Of a stretch of DNA of 37,842 nt, positions 6,810 to 15,191 are shown piece by piece. Under the pieces are notes generated by a model. It saw nothing but the letters and a program-made list of their open reading frames with translations. It did no database searches and had not been told where the DNA came from. Position 1 is the stretch's first letter. Each line of letters begins with the position of its first letter. Position numbers and translations under genes: made by a program. The stretch comes from Alphaproteobacteria bacterium (GTDB lineage Bacteria > Pseudomonadota > Alphaproteobacteria > Micropepsales > Micropepsaceae), in the NCBI GenBank assembly GCA_016124635.1, contig WGNJ01000034.1, positions 1-37,842 of the forward strand, in the 5' to 3' direction.

Positions 6810-8252
6810 GTGGCACTCACGAAACAGCAGCGCGACGCATTGCCGGCCGAACATTTCGCCGTTCCGGGCAAGCGCGCGCTGCCGATCAACGATGAGCGTC
6901 ACACCAAGCTCGCCTGGGACATGGTTGAGCGCACCAAGGATCTGACGCCGGCTGAGCGCAAGACCGCGCGCGAGCGCATCTTGAAGCGCGCCAAGGATCT
7001 CGGCATCGACACGAAGGACTGGTCGAAGCTCTCGGCTGCGCTCTCGATTAGCGCGATGTCCGTCTCGCTGGAGTTCCCGGCGAACGACGACGACCACCCC
7101 AACAAGATGCCGTTCAGCGGCATCCTCACACGTTTGGATCAACCGTCAGACGCGGCGCCGGAAGGCAGCGGGGGACGGCTGGTCTGCTTGACGAGCGCTG
7201 CTGCCGAAGAAGCACTGCCTTCGCTTCTCGGCATGGCGATCGACTTCACTCCGAACTTCGACGGACACGACGCCCAACGGAAGGTCGGCATCATCACAGA
7301 TGCAACCATCGAGGGCGACGCCATCCATATCGCGGGGTTCGTCTACGCCGCCGATTTTCCTGCAGTCGCAAAGTCGATGAAAGCGCACAAGGAGATTTTG
7401 GGCTTCTCGTTCGAGATGACCAACGTCTACGTCGCTGATCCGGCATCCGACCCGCTGGTGATTGTTGGTTGCGTTTTCACCGGCGCCGCCGTGCTCCGCA
7501 AGGACAAGGCCGCGTACACCTCAACCTCACTGGCCGCGAACGCCGCGGACCTAGAAGGACTGTTCGATATGGATCCCGAGGAACTGAAGAAAATCGTCGC
7601 CGGTGCGATGGGCACCGCGCTCGCTCCGATCACCACGCGCCTCGACGCACTGGAGCAAGGCACAAAGAAGATGGGCGAAGACATCGCCGCATCGAAGGAA
7701 ATGCAGAAGAAGGTCAAGCCGCTCGCTGAGACGTTGCACGCTGCAGCGGCGGCGATGTGCGCGGCCGGCGTCGGCACGCACTCCTCGCGCGGTCACGCCA
7801 AGATGATCGAGAACGTGGCGGACGACATGGAAGCCCAGGCCGCGCTCGGTCAGACGCCACACGCCTACCCGCTCAACGGCTACTACGCCGCGCGCGACGG
7901 CGACAACCGTGCGACCAACGGCAACGCGGCGCCTTCGCTTGCGGATGATCCCGCGTTCAAGAAGTTGACCGACGAGCTCGCCGCTTCCAAGACGCAGATC
8001 GCGGACTTGACGAAGAAGCTCGAGGCCGGCGCCAAAGGCGGCGCCAATGGTGGCGAGCCGGCGCGCAAAACGCTTACGCCGCAGATCACAGCGCTTCTGT
8101 CGAAGGTCGGCGCCACACCGGCTGAAGACGGCAGCGTGCCCAAGCTCAGCGCCGCGCAGATGGACAAGGCACTCGAAACTGTGTCGGACCCGCTGCAGCG
8201 CATGGTGATCAAGCGGCAGCTGGAGCGCGCCGCGGAGGGCCTGCCGAACTAG
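6810..8252 (+). CDS. Prohead protease/scaffold protein
   Basis: 480 residues from GTG, with GAGGGGGA 7 bases upstream. Three parts are visible. Residues 1-72 form a helical module (F-A-V-P-G-K-R-A-L-P-I then A-R-E-R-I-L-K-R-A-K) seen at the N-terminus of some phage head proteins. Residues ~90-200 are beta-rich with M-P-F-S-G-I-L-T-R, A-I-D-F-T-P-N-F-D-G-H, then H-K-E-I-L-G-F-S-F-E-M, resembling prohead maturation proteases; the H and the G-F-S segment are candidate catalytic positions. The C-terminal half is helical and charged, as in scaffolds (T-R-L-D-A-L-E-Q, K-K-L-E-A-G). It should cleave scaffold and capsid termini in the prohead. The protease class is not certain. Confidence 0.7.
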   Translation: MALTKQQRDALPAEHFAVPGKRALPINDERHTKLAWDMVERTKDLTPAERKTARERILKRAKDLGIDTKDWSKLSAALSISAMSVSLEFPANDDDHPNKMPFSGILTRLDQPSDAAPEGSGGRLVCLTSAAAEEALPSLLGMAIDFTPNFDGHDAQRKVGIITDATIEGDAIHIAGFVYAADFPAVAKSMKAHKEILGFSFEMTNVYVADPASDPLVIVGCVFTGAAVLRKDKAAYTSTSLAANAADLEGLFDMDPEELKKIVAGAMGTALAPITTRLDALEQGTKKMGEDIAASKEMQKKVKPLAETLHAAAAAMCAAGVGTHSSRGHAKMIENVADDMEAQAALGQTPHAYPLNGYYAARDGDNRATNGNAAPSLADDPAFKKLTDELAASKTQIADLTKKLEAGAKGGANGGEPARKTLTPQITALLSKVGATPAEDGSVPKLSAAQMDKALETVSDPLQRMVIKRQLERAAEGLPN

Positions 8253-8310
8253 CGCGCACCACACGCGCTTTCGGACTCGTCGCAACCATCTGAAATACGG
8301 AAGAACTGAA

Positions 8311-9315
8311 ATGCTGCAAACAAATGGGCGCACTGTAGGCGCCGAATTCAAAGACCTGAAGGCAGCCGCGGACTACATGACCAACGGCGCCATCGAGGTC
8401 AATATGTACGAGAAGGAGATCGTCGACATCATCCGTCGCTCGTCGGTCTTCCTCAATCGCGTGCGCAAGCCGCCGGCAAGCGGCCACCCGCATCGCTACT
8501 TTGAGCAAACGGCGGTCGCCACGGCGGCGTTCACCGATCCGCGCAACATCACGCCGACGCCTACGGGCCCGACACGCGCCGAACGCGCGGCGATGATCAA
8601 GGCGCTGACCAACCAGACGAACTTCTCTCTGTTCGACGTCGAAGTGACGAAGCAACAGGGCCAGTTCGCCTACCTCGAAGCCAAGGACATGAACGACATC
8701 ATCACGTCGATCACGATCCTTGAGGCGCAGGCAGTCTGGAGCGGCACCGATACCTCGTTGTCGACGCCGACGACGATCCAGTATGTCGGCTTGCTGACGC
8801 AGATCACGCAGCAGGCGACGGTCGCACCGGGAGCGTCGATCATCGACGGCCTCAAGACGCAGATCGCAACGATGGTGTCGAACGTCAACTACCTCGTGCG
8901 GCCCACGGCGATCTACCTCAACGGCCTGCTTGGCGACTACATCGACAAGGAAGCCAAGGCCTTCAAGATCGACATGGATAAGGTCGTGGTCGCCGGCGTA
9001 CAGGTGAACGCGATCCAGACACAGGCAGGCGTCATTCCGTTTGTGCCCGACGCCTTCATGCCGACTGCTGCCGGCGCCGCGTATGGCTTCGGTGCGCCGC
9101 CGGCGGGCAACAAGAACTACTTCGCCGTGATCGCGATGGAGGAAGAAATCGAGATGCCGTTCATCAGCGCTGGTGACGGCAACCCGAACCCGCGGCTCTT
9201 CCAGCTGGGCCTCTTGGCCGGCTTGCAGAGTCAGTACGTTGGCATCCACTTCAACAGTGTCATCGCCAAGGGTCCGTCCTACATGCACTCGACGGTTTGC
9301 GTGCAGCGTCCGTAA
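8311..9315 (+). CDS. Major capsid protein
   Basis: 334 residues, directly downstream of the protease/scaffold gene. Contains the order of segments expected of an HK97-fold or lambda-E-like shell protein: an N-terminal arm, a central E-V-T-K-Q-Q-G-Q-F stretch, a long spine helix (A-A-M-I-K-A-L), and a C-terminal domain with A-I-A-M-E-E-E-I-E-M-P-F and a final L-G-L-L-A-G-L-Q-S. There is no clear N-terminal delta domain; the separate scaffold supplies it. GGAAG lies about 8 bases before the ATG. The protein will be the most abundant in the virion. Confidence 0.8.
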   Translation: MLQTNGRTVGAEFKDLKAAADYMTNGAIEVNMYEKEIVDIIRRSSVFLNRVRKPPASGHPHRYFEQTAVATAAFTDPRNITPTPTGPTRAERAAMIKALTNQTNFSLFDVEVTKQQGQFAYLEAKDMNDIITSITILEAQAVWSGTDTSLSTPTTIQYVGLLTQITQQATVAPGASIIDGLKTQIATMVSNVNYLVRPTAIYLNGLLGDYIDKEAKAFKIDMDKVVVAGVQVNAIQTQAGVIPFVPDAFMPTAAGAAYGFGAPPAGNKNYFAVIAMEEEIEMPFISAGDGNPNPRLFQLGLLAGLQSQYVGIHFNSVIAKGPSYMHSTVCVQRP

Positions 9316-9329
9316 GGACCGGGCACGTA

Positions 9330-9425
9330 GAGGGGGCGCCGCCGGCGTGGTCTGCGAGGACCATTGCCGGCGGTTTGCTTTCGTAAACGCTTTTGGGCGC
9401 AAGCACGCGCATCGCTTGCCCCCTC
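9330..9425 (+). ncRNA. Structured intergenic segment after the capsid gene
   Basis: A 131-base gap follows the capsid stop. Within it, CCGCCGGC (9339-9346) pairs with GCCGGCGG (9366-9373), continuing after a small internal loop as TGGTC/GACCA. A second hairpin pairs GGG-c-GCAAGC (9395-9404) with GCTTGCCCC (9414-9422). In addition GAGGGGGC (9330-9337) can pair with GCCCCCTC (9418-9425), competing with the second hairpin. This may be a terminator, an mRNA-stability element or an attenuator. No known RNA family is recognised. Confidence 0.5.
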
Positions 9426-9446
9426 ACACACATGGAGTTTCTTTCG

Positions 9447-9758
9447 ATGCGCCTCTACGTCGTTGGAACTGACGACCGTCAACGCCAAGGGATCTACCGC
9501 GCTATGATCGCGCCCGCCGGCGACCCGGCTTTGCTCGAGCGCGATGGCGCCGGCTCGATGCCGGCAGACTGGTTCGAGGAGATCGACGTTGCCGGCGAGA
9601 ACGGCGGCATTGTCAAAATGCGTCGGCCCAAGAACTTCACGATCGAGTTCGTCAACGGCTGCGCTGAGCACGTGCCGTCAAACCTCGCCAAATACATGAT
9701 CGAACGGAAGCTGGCGCGCGCAACGCCCATCATCATCCCGGCTGGCGTTAGCGCCTAG
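9447..9758 (+). CDS. Conserved-looking head-region protein of unknown function
   Basis: 103 residues from ATG 9447, with GGAG 9 bases upstream; the longer in-frame reading starts inside the structured gap and is unlikely. The protein begins M-R-L-Y-V-V-G-T-D-D-R-Q and has a compact alpha/beta pattern with A-E-H-V-P-S-N-L-A-K-Y-M-I as a probable helix. There are no Cys pairs, membrane segments or catalytic motifs. It sits between the major capsid and connector genes, where head completion or decoration proteins are common. Function not known. Confidence 0.55.
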   Translation: MRLYVVGTDDRQRQGIYRAMIAPAGDPALLERDGAGSMPADWFEEIDVAGENGGIVKMRRPKNFTIEFVNGCAEHVPSNLAKYMIERKLARATPIIIPAGVSA

Positions 9759-9779
9759 AGCGGAGGGTCTTGAAGCTCG

Positions 9780-10700
9780 ATGCCCTCGAAATATCTCCTC
9801 GGCCGCGATGCGGCTGACTACGGCGTGCCGGGCGCGACGGACGATCAAATCGTCACAGCGAGCCTTTTGATCGACGGCTATCTGCGGCGCGAAGAGGGAC
9901 TTGTCTGGTTGCCTGACGGCAACGGCAATCCCTGTTGCATGGAGGCGTTGAGCGCTGAGCGCGAAGCGATCGCCGGCGCCGACATTGCGCCGGGCTCCAA
10001 TGTCGTCGTGCCGCTCACGCAGAATATCCAGCTGCTGGACGGCACGCGCCCCGGCGGCGTCATGGCCGTGCTCGATCGCGACGACAACACGAAGCGTGAG
10101 GTCTGCGAGATCTTGGCCTGCAGCGACAGCACCATGACGCTCGCCTCGGTACAATTCGCGCACTCGAGCGGCGTCAAACTGCAGATAGGCCTCGTGTTGA
10201 CCGAAGAGCGGCCGATGGCGTCAAAGCGCTCGGTGACGCGCGTGTCGCGCTATCCGCTGCAGCGGCTGCTTTCCGGTTGCGGCCGCTACTCCTACGGCCG
10301 GCGCTCCGATCAGATCGCTGGCATCTGGAACGATGTGAACCTGCTCGCGACGCTGCAGAGCTTCGGCGGTCCGCCGCAGTGGATGCGCTTCGACGTGACG
10401 CAATGCTCGTGCAGTCAAGAGACGGGCGAAGTATGGGTGCCGGCAGGGCTCTATCTGTCCTACTACTCGGAGGTCCGGCTTGCGTATATCGCAGGCTACA
10501 GCCGCTCGAGCCTGCCGGCGAAAATCAAACAGGCGACGGCGAACGTCATCAAGACCTACACCGCGATCCCCGAGCTCGTGGGCTTGAACCTGAAGAGCTA
10601 CCAAGCCGGCGGCACGAAGATCGAGCGCTTCAAGGACACGTTGTTCAGCCCGGAGACGGCCTCGCTCTTGTCGCGATGGGACTCCAAATTGTTCTTCTGA
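9780..10700 (+). CDS. Head-tail connector/adaptor protein
   Basis: 306 residues. It follows the capsid genes and precedes small adaptor genes, the usual place of the connector that plugs the portal. The N-terminus D-D-Q-I-V-T-A-S-L-L-I-D-G-Y-L and the C-terminal helical region P-A-K-I-K-Q-A-T-A-N-V-I-K-T-Y match gp6-type connectors, which pack helices around an inserted beta domain; the central ~150 residues are beta-rich (V-A-V-V-P-L-like strands). The last bases may be overlapped by an alternative start of the first GIY-YIG gene. The fold assignment is inference from pattern and position. Confidence 0.6.
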   Translation: MPSKYLLGRDAADYGVPGATDDQIVTASLLIDGYLRREEGLVWLPDGNGNPCCMEALSAEREAIAGADIAPGSNVVVPLTQNIQLLDGTRPGGVMAVLDRDDNTKREVCEILACSDSTMTLASVQFAHSSGVKLQIGLVLTEERPMASKRSVTRVSRYPLQRLLSGCGRYSYGRRSDQIAGIWNDVNLLATLQSFGGPPQWMRFDVTQCSCSQETGEVWVPAGLYLSYYSEVRLAYIAGYSRSSLPAKIKQATANVIKTYTAIPELVGLNLKSYQAGGTKIERFKDTLFSPETASLLSRWDSKLFF

Positions 10701-10714
10701 CGGGATCGCTCGCG

Positions 10715-11251
10715 GTGGTCATATCCGGCATCTACGAAATTCGCTGTCACCTGACGGGAAAAGCCTACATTGGAAGCGCCGGCGACATGCGCAAGCGATG
10801 GGCAACTCACGTCGCATCGCTACGCGCCGGCAAACACCATAGCGCCAAATTGCAGGCGGCCTGGAGGAAATACGGCGAGGGCGAGTTCAAGATCAATGTT
10901 TTGGAGATCGTCGAACCGAAGCGTCTGCTGGAGCGTGAGCAATACTATCTCGACAGGAAGCGCGGCGCCTACAATATGAGCCCAACTGCGGCGTCTCCGC
11001 GCGGCGTGCGGCACACCGCCCAGTCGCGAGCAAATATGAGCGCGGCTCACAAAGGCAAGGGACAATCTGAGGAACACCGATTGGCGCGCTCGCGTGCTTT
11101 GAAGGGCCAAAAGCCGTCGCCGCAGACAATTGCTGCTTCCGTCGCATTTCATAGCGGACGGCGGCAATCCGAAGAGGAGCGATCTCGACGTTCCGCTGGC
11201 ATGAAGAGAGCGTGGGCTGAAGGTCGATTTATTCGAGAGAAGTCGGGCTGA
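10715..11251 (+). CDS. GIY-YIG homing endonuclease 1
   Basis: 178 residues from GTG 10715; an in-frame ATG at 10676 inside the connector gene is an alternative start. G-I-Y at 5-7 and Y-I-G at 18-20 define the GIY-YIG nuclease, followed by D-M-R-K-R-W with the catalytic Arg and L-E-R-E-Q-Y-Y with the catalytic Glu. After residue ~100 come NUMOD3-type DNA-binding segments (S-R-A-N-M-S-A-A-H-K-G, then S-R-A-L-K-G-Q). Such enzymes cut intron- or gene-lacking alleles and spread by repair. It is free-standing, between the connector and adaptor genes, and its stop overlaps the next ATG as TGATG. The motif set looks intact. Confidence 0.85.
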   Translation: MVISGIYEIRCHLTGKAYIGSAGDMRKRWATHVASLRAGKHHSAKLQAAWRKYGEGEFKINVLEIVEPKRLLEREQYYLDRKRGAYNMSPTAASPRGVRHTAQSRANMSAAHKGKGQSEEHRLARSRALKGQKPSPQTIAASVAFHSGRRQSEEERSRRSAGMKRAWAEGRFIREKSG

Positions 11252-11622
11252 TGGCACCCACGTCCTTCGTGTACCCAAGAACCATCAAGGTCACGCGACC
11301 GCCGGCGCAAAGCGGTGTGGGCGCGCAAGCCTACGGTGCGCTCGCGCGCTCAGGCGAAACGGCCGTGGTGTCCGATGTCGCCGCCAGCATCCAGGCGCGC
11401 AATGTGAGCAAGCCCAACCATGTCGACCTGCCGGCAGACGGCAAAATGTCGGTTTGGGACATCTACATCAGCCGCGGCGAGTGCCAGCGCAAACAGATTG
11501 GCGCCGGCGACATCCTTTCGCGCGACTGGATCACCGACGACGCCGGCGAGCGCTACCAGGTGCTCACCAACTATTGGGACTCGCTCGGCTTCAAGCTCAC
11601 CTGTGAAAAGCAAGAGGCGTAA
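11251..11622 (+). CDS. Small head-tail adaptor/head-closure protein candidate
   Basis: 123 residues. Beta-rich, soluble: T-I-K-V-T-R-P, then V-S-D-V-A-A-S-I-Q, then K-M-S-V-W-D-I-Y-I-S. The closing segment D-I-L-S-R-D-W-I-T-D-D-A-G-E-R-Y-Q-V-L is typical of gp16-like head-closure and stopper proteins, in which a beta barrel seals the connector. It is flanked on both sides by GIY-YIG genes, and both neighbours overlap or abut it, so its reading frame has been preserved through two insertions. Family assignment is moderate. Confidence 0.55.
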   Translation: MAPTSFVYPRTIKVTRPPAQSGVGAQAYGALARSGETAVVSDVAASIQARNVSKPNHVDLPADGKMSVWDIYISRGECQRKQIGAGDILSRDWITDDAGERYQVLTNYWDSLGFKLTCEKQEA

Positions 11623-11626
11623 GGGG

Positions 11627-12232
11627 ATGCAAATCGGCATCTATAAAATTACGCATCTGCCGACTGGAAGAATCTATGTCGGCTCGACCATTCGCATGTC
11701 TGCGCGGTGGCTAGAGCACAAGCGGGACCTCAGAAACGGCGAACACGGCAATCATGCCCTTCAAAAGGCATGGATTAAGGACAGCGCCGAGTCGTTTGAA
11801 TTCCAAGTTCTTGAGCGTGTTGAGGAAGTTGAACAACTTGAAGCCCGAGAGGACTTCTACATCGTCGCATTGAAGGCCGCTGATCCGCAGTTTGGTTTCA
11901 ACGTAGTGCCATTTGCTACGACTCATCGTGGAGCAAAGCGCCAGCGCCCGGTGTCGGCAGAGACGCGCGCAAAACTTTCGGCCGCCTTGAGGGGGTACAA
12001 GAGAACGGCGGAAGAGCGTCAGAAGGCCACCGCCCGTCAGCGTGGAAAATCGCCAAGCGAAGAGACGAGACGCAAACAAAGTGCTGCCATCAAAGGGCGG
12101 CCAAATCCGAAGGTGTCAGCCAAGCTCATGGGCCGACCTGTCTCTGAGGAAACGCGTGCGCGACTTAGCTTCGCGCTGAGGGCTTCCTGGGTAAGGCGTA
12201 AGGCTGCCACGCAAGCGATGCGAGAAGTCTGA
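11627..12232 (+). CDS. GIY-YIG homing endonuclease 2
   Basis: 201 residues from ATG 11627, four bases after the adaptor stop. G-I-Y at 4-6, Y-V-G at 17-19, the R-M-S-A-R-W catalytic-Arg segment and L-E-A-R-E-D-F carrying the catalytic Glu are all present. The C-terminal half has three NUMOD3-like repeats: S-A-E-T-R-A-K-L-S-A-A-L-R-G, S-E-E-T-R-R-K-Q-S-A-A-I-K-G and S-E-E-T-R-A-R-L-S. The stop overlaps the next start as TGATG. Codon use is less GC-biased than that of neighbours, and GCCGGC, so common around it, does not occur, which supports recent arrival. It differs clearly from endonuclease 1. Confidence 0.88.
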   Translation: MQIGIYKITHLPTGRIYVGSTIRMSARWLEHKRDLRNGEHGNHALQKAWIKDSAESFEFQVLERVEEVEQLEAREDFYIVALKAADPQFGFNVVPFATTHRGAKRQRPVSAETRAKLSAALRGYKRTAEERQKATARQRGKSPSEETRRKQSAAIKGRPNPKVSAKLMGRPVSEETRARLSFALRASWVRRKAATQAMREV

Positions 12233-13110
12233 TGGCCGACATTTCGGACGTTCTGAACGCGCTTGTCACCGAGATCGCCGGCATCCTGTACCCGACGCCG
12301 CCCTCCGGTGAAGACGCCTCGCCGGTTGTCGGCGTGGCGGTGCGCGTCGAGGCCGGCTGGCCGCTGCCGCAGGCGCTCGACGTCGCGATGGGCGCCGGCA
12401 AGTCTCACGTGTCCGTCTTCCCGCCGGCGGGCTCGGAGCGCAACACGACGCGCTACTCCGAAGACTGGCAAGAGGTGAGCCGCAACGCGCACATCTACAC
12501 CGTCACCATCGCCGGGCAGACCATCACGATCGGCGGCGCGGCGCCGGCGACGTTTTACGCGCACAATTTCGCGGTGCTCCTCGGCACGGCCGCGCCCTAC
12601 CTGTACACGTCGACGGCCGGCCAAACGCCCGCCGCGATCGCCGCGGCGCTGCAGGCTCTCATCGCCGTCGACTACCCTGCGGCAAGCGTTCTCGGTGCGG
12701 TGATTACGCTGCCGGCGGATGCGGACTTGAAGGCCGCGCGCGTGGGCACCGGCGGCAGGCTCGTCTCGCCGGTTGGCGAGGTGCAGCGCCAGGTCGTGGT
12801 GTCGATTTGGTCGCCGTCGATTGCCAACCGCGACACCATCGCCAAGGCGCTCGACGTACCGCTGCGCAAGGTGCGCTTCCTCACCCTCGCGGATCTGACC
12901 AAGTGCCGGCTGCACCACCAGGCGAGCCGGCTGGACGACAGCGACCAGAAGGCCGGCATCTTCCGCCGGGACTTCACCTACCTGGTCGAATACGCCGTGG
13001 TCGATGTGCTCGACGCCACTGAGATCGTCGGAGAAACGCGCGTTATCGGAACGCAAACGGATGGCGCGGCATCAAGCGACGGTGCACCAGTCTCGACCAT
13101 CTACGAATAG
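12232..13110 (+). CDS. Tail-completion/neck protein of unknown family
   Basis: 292 residues. Lies between the adaptor genes and the sheath, so a neck, tail-terminator or sheath-initiation role is likely. It is alpha/beta and soluble, with H-I-Y-T-V-T-I-A-G-Q-T-I-T-I-G as a beta hairpin and a long Ala-rich helix (A-A-I-A-A-A-L-Q-A-L-I). The C-terminal part, R-Q-V-V-V-S-I-W-S-P, resembles tail-completion proteins of contractile phages, which often read R-R-x-F-x-I-x-x-W. I do not recognise it with confidence. It overlaps the upstream GIY-YIG stop by one base. Confidence 0.5.
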   Translation: MADISDVLNALVTEIAGILYPTPPSGEDASPVVGVAVRVEAGWPLPQALDVAMGAGKSHVSVFPPAGSERNTTRYSEDWQEVSRNAHIYTVTIAGQTITIGGAAPATFYAHNFAVLLGTAAPYLYTSTAGQTPAAIAAALQALIAVDYPAASVLGAVITLPADADLKAARVGTGGRLVSPVGEVQRQVVVSIWSPSIANRDTIAKALDVPLRKVRFLTLADLTKCRLHHQASRLDDSDQKAGIFRRDFTYLVEYAVVDVLDATEIVGETRVIGTQTDGAASSDGAPVSTIYE

Positions 13111-13122
13111 GGAACCGCCCTC

Positions 13123-13284
13123 ATGCGAATTGGCCTCGTCGTTCTGCAGCCCTTCGGTGACTACAAGCGCGGCGATGCGATCGAAGAGCCCGAGAAGGTG
13201 CAAGCGGCGCTCGAGCACAACGAGCATCACGTGATCAAGGTCGATCTCGACGCGCGGGAGCAAGCCTCCAAGCCGAAAGAGTGA
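13123..13284 (+). CDS. 53-residue protein preceding the sheath gene
   Basis: A short gene easily missed by length cut-offs. ATG 13123 has GGGAA about 9 bases upstream, and the protein reads M-R-I-G-L-V-V-L-Q-P-F-G-D-Y-K-R-G-D, then a helix and H-H-V-I-K-V. Contractile phages often encode a very small protein just before the sheath. The beta-strand start and R-G-D-x-I turn suggest a small SH3-like barrel. No function can be named. Confidence 0.6.
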   Translation: MRIGLVVLQPFGDYKRGDAIEEPEKVQAALEHNEHHVIKVDLDAREQASKPKE

Positions 13285-13316
13285 ACGCCACCTAACACTG
13301 CGGGGAGTCGCATAAG

Positions 13317-14855
13317 ATGACGATTGTTGCTCAAGGCACGGTGAACCTGACCGCGCTCATCGTTCCTGACTTGATCGTTCAGATCTTGGCGCCGGATGTG
13401 TCGCAGCTGAACGGCGTCCCCACAAACGTCATGGCGGTGGTCGGAACGGCGACATGGGGTCCGGTCAATTCCCCGACCGCGTTCAGCGACATGGCCGGCT
13501 ACGCGGCGATCTTCGGACCGATCCAGGCGCGCAAGTACGACATGGGCACCGTGATCGCGGCCGCGGTGCTGCAGGGCGCCAACAACTTCCGCGGCGTGCG
13601 CGTGACGGACGGCACGGATGTCGCCGCTTCGATCGTGGTGCTGACCAACTGCATCACGTTCACGTCGAAGTACACCGGCACCTACGGCAACAACCTTCAG
13701 GTGACGATTGCGAACGGCTCAGCCGCCTCGAGCTACAAGGCGACCGTGAACCTGCCCGGCCTCGCACCGGAGGTCTACGACAACATCACGGGCGCCGGCG
13801 CCGCGTTCTGGACGAACCTTGCGGCCGCGATCAACCAAGGCCAGTCGGGCTTGCGCGGTCCGTCGAACTACATCGTCGCCACGGCCGGCGCCGGCGTCAC
13901 CGCGCCAGCGCTTGCGACCTATACGCTCGCCGGCGGCACGGACGGCGCCACGACCATCACCGGCTCGGTGCTCATCGGCCAAGACACGACACCGCGCAAA
14001 GGCATGTACGCTCTGCGCGCGAGCGGCGCGTCCATCGGTGTGCTCGCTGACTGCGACGACTCGACAACCTGGACAACGCAGGTCGCCTTCGGGTTGGCTG
14101 AGGGGATCTACATGATTGGCGTCGGTCCTGCCGGCGACACCGTTGCGAACGCTCTCACTGTGAAGAGCAGCGCCGGCATCGACAGCTACGCCTTCAAGCT
14201 CTTGTTTGGCGATTGGGTCTACTTCCTCGACACCGTGAACAGCGTCACGCGGCTCATCAGCCCGCAAGGCTTCATCGCCGGCTTGATGGCGAACATGGGA
14301 CCGCAGCAATCGACGCTGAACAAGCGACTCTACGGCGTCGTCGGCACGCAGAAGAGCGACTCGAACCAGGTCTACGCGCCGGCGGATCTGCAGTCGCTCG
14401 GACAAGCCGGCATCGACGTCATCGCCAATCCGGTGCCGGGCGGCAACTACTTCGCCGCGCGCTTCGGCCGCAACACTTCCTCGAACATCGTCACGCACGG
14501 CGACAACTACACGCGCATGACGAACTACATCGCCGCGACGATCAACAGCGGCTTGGGTTCGTTCGTTGGCTCGCTGCAGACACCATCGCAGCGCCGCGAG
14601 GCGGCTGCCGCGGTGTCATCGTTCCTCGATGCGATGTGGAACGCCGTGCCTCAGATGATTGGCAACGCGCAAGGCACCATCCCGTACTCGGTGCAATGCA
14701 ACGACGCCAACAACCCGCCGCCATCGGTCGCCGCTGGCATCGAGCGCATGGACGTCAAGGTCACATTCCTGTCCATCGTGGAGTTCTTCGTCGTCAACGT
14801 GCAGGGTGGGCAGACAGTCACCGTCAACCGCGCCGTCACGCAAGCCGCGGCCTAG
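13317..14855 (+). CDS. Tail sheath protein
   Basis: 512 residues with GGGGAG before the ATG. The sheath contracts to drive the tube through the host envelope. Family hallmarks: N-terminal strand with V-M-A-V-V-G-T-A-T-W-G-P and the A-A-V-L-Q-G-A-N-N-F-R-G-V-R-V segment; a central variable domain; and a C-terminal domain with L-Y-G-V-V-G-T, N-Y-I-A-A-T-I-N-S-G-L-G and the final K-V-T-F-L-S-I-V-E-F-F-V-V-N-V handshake strands. It is placed before the tube gene as in Mu and P2 relatives. This gene alone defines the particle as a contractile-tailed phage. Confidence 0.88.
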   Translation: MTIVAQGTVNLTALIVPDLIVQILAPDVSQLNGVPTNVMAVVGTATWGPVNSPTAFSDMAGYAAIFGPIQARKYDMGTVIAAAVLQGANNFRGVRVTDGTDVAASIVVLTNCITFTSKYTGTYGNNLQVTIANGSAASSYKATVNLPGLAPEVYDNITGAGAAFWTNLAAAINQGQSGLRGPSNYIVATAGAGVTAPALATYTLAGGTDGATTITGSVLIGQDTTPRKGMYALRASGASIGVLADCDDSTTWTTQVAFGLAEGIYMIGVGPAGDTVANALTVKSSAGIDSYAFKLLFGDWVYFLDTVNSVTRLISPQGFIAGLMANMGPQQSTLNKRLYGVVGTQKSDSNQVYAPADLQSLGQAGIDVIANPVPGGNYFAARFGRNTSSNIVTHGDNYTRMTNYIAATINSGLGSFVGSLQTPSQRREAAAAVSSFLDAMWNAVPQMIGNAQGTIPYSVQCNDANNPPPSVAAGIERMDVKVTFLSIVEFFVVNVQGGQTVTVNRAVTQAAA

Positions 14856-14867
14856 TAGGGACGTTCA

Positions 14868-15176
14868 ATGGCAGCCAAGATCACGCTGAAACTCGGCACC
14901 GAATACCTCATGCACTGGCGCGAGGCTTTCGAGCCGAAGCACCTCGAGGAAATCGGGCCGGTCGGCAAAGCGCTGCCCGAGTGGCACGTTCCGAACGTGC
15001 CGCACGTTGTGGCGGTGAATTGGGGCGACCCGGCATCGAAGAAGGTGCAGCAGCGCGCGGACGGCAAATGTCTGATCCTCGCCGCCGAAAAGGGCGTCAC
15101 GCAGCTGCAGGTCAAGATCACCAACATGGCCGGCCAGGTCCACGCGGACTCGGCGGACATCGAAGTTACGGATTGA
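14868..15176 (+). CDS. Small beta-rich protein between sheath and tube genes
   Basis: 102 residues. It reads L-K-L-G-T-E-Y-L-M-H-W at the start and ends with L-Q-V-K-I-T-N-M-A-G-Q-V-H-A-D-S-A-D-I, a strand-turn-strand pattern like a small Ig-type domain. The middle N-W-G-D-P-A-S-K-K-V-Q-Q suggests a surface loop. Position between the two main tail polymers suggests a sheath or tube accessory, but I recognise no named family. No membrane segment or signal peptide. Confidence 0.55.
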   Translation: MAAKITLKLGTEYLMHWREAFEPKHLEEIGPVGKALPEWHVPNVPHVVAVNWGDPASKKVQQRADGKCLILAAEKGVTQLQVKITNMAGQVHADSADIEVTD

Positions 15177-15191
15177 GGGGAGCTCTGAGCT

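Noticed and set aside
1..9315. Mu-type transposable phage
   Set aside because: The baseplate genes follow the Mu order, but no MuA/MuB-type genes are visible, and the TerS/TerL and portal layout plus a tRNA junction point to a site-specific integrating phage.
8209..9402. Minus-strand open frame of 397 codons opposite the capsid gene
   Set aside because: Arg-rich shadow of the major capsid gene; no motif, no start signal.
10277..10714. Extension of endonuclease 1 upstream to 10277
   Set aside because: This stretch is a second frame of the connector gene, rich in Arg and Leu; the GIY core begins after 10715.
12037..13056. Minus-strand open frame of 339 codons
   Set aside because: Opposite the neck protein gene and running into endonuclease 2; composition is that of an unselected frame.
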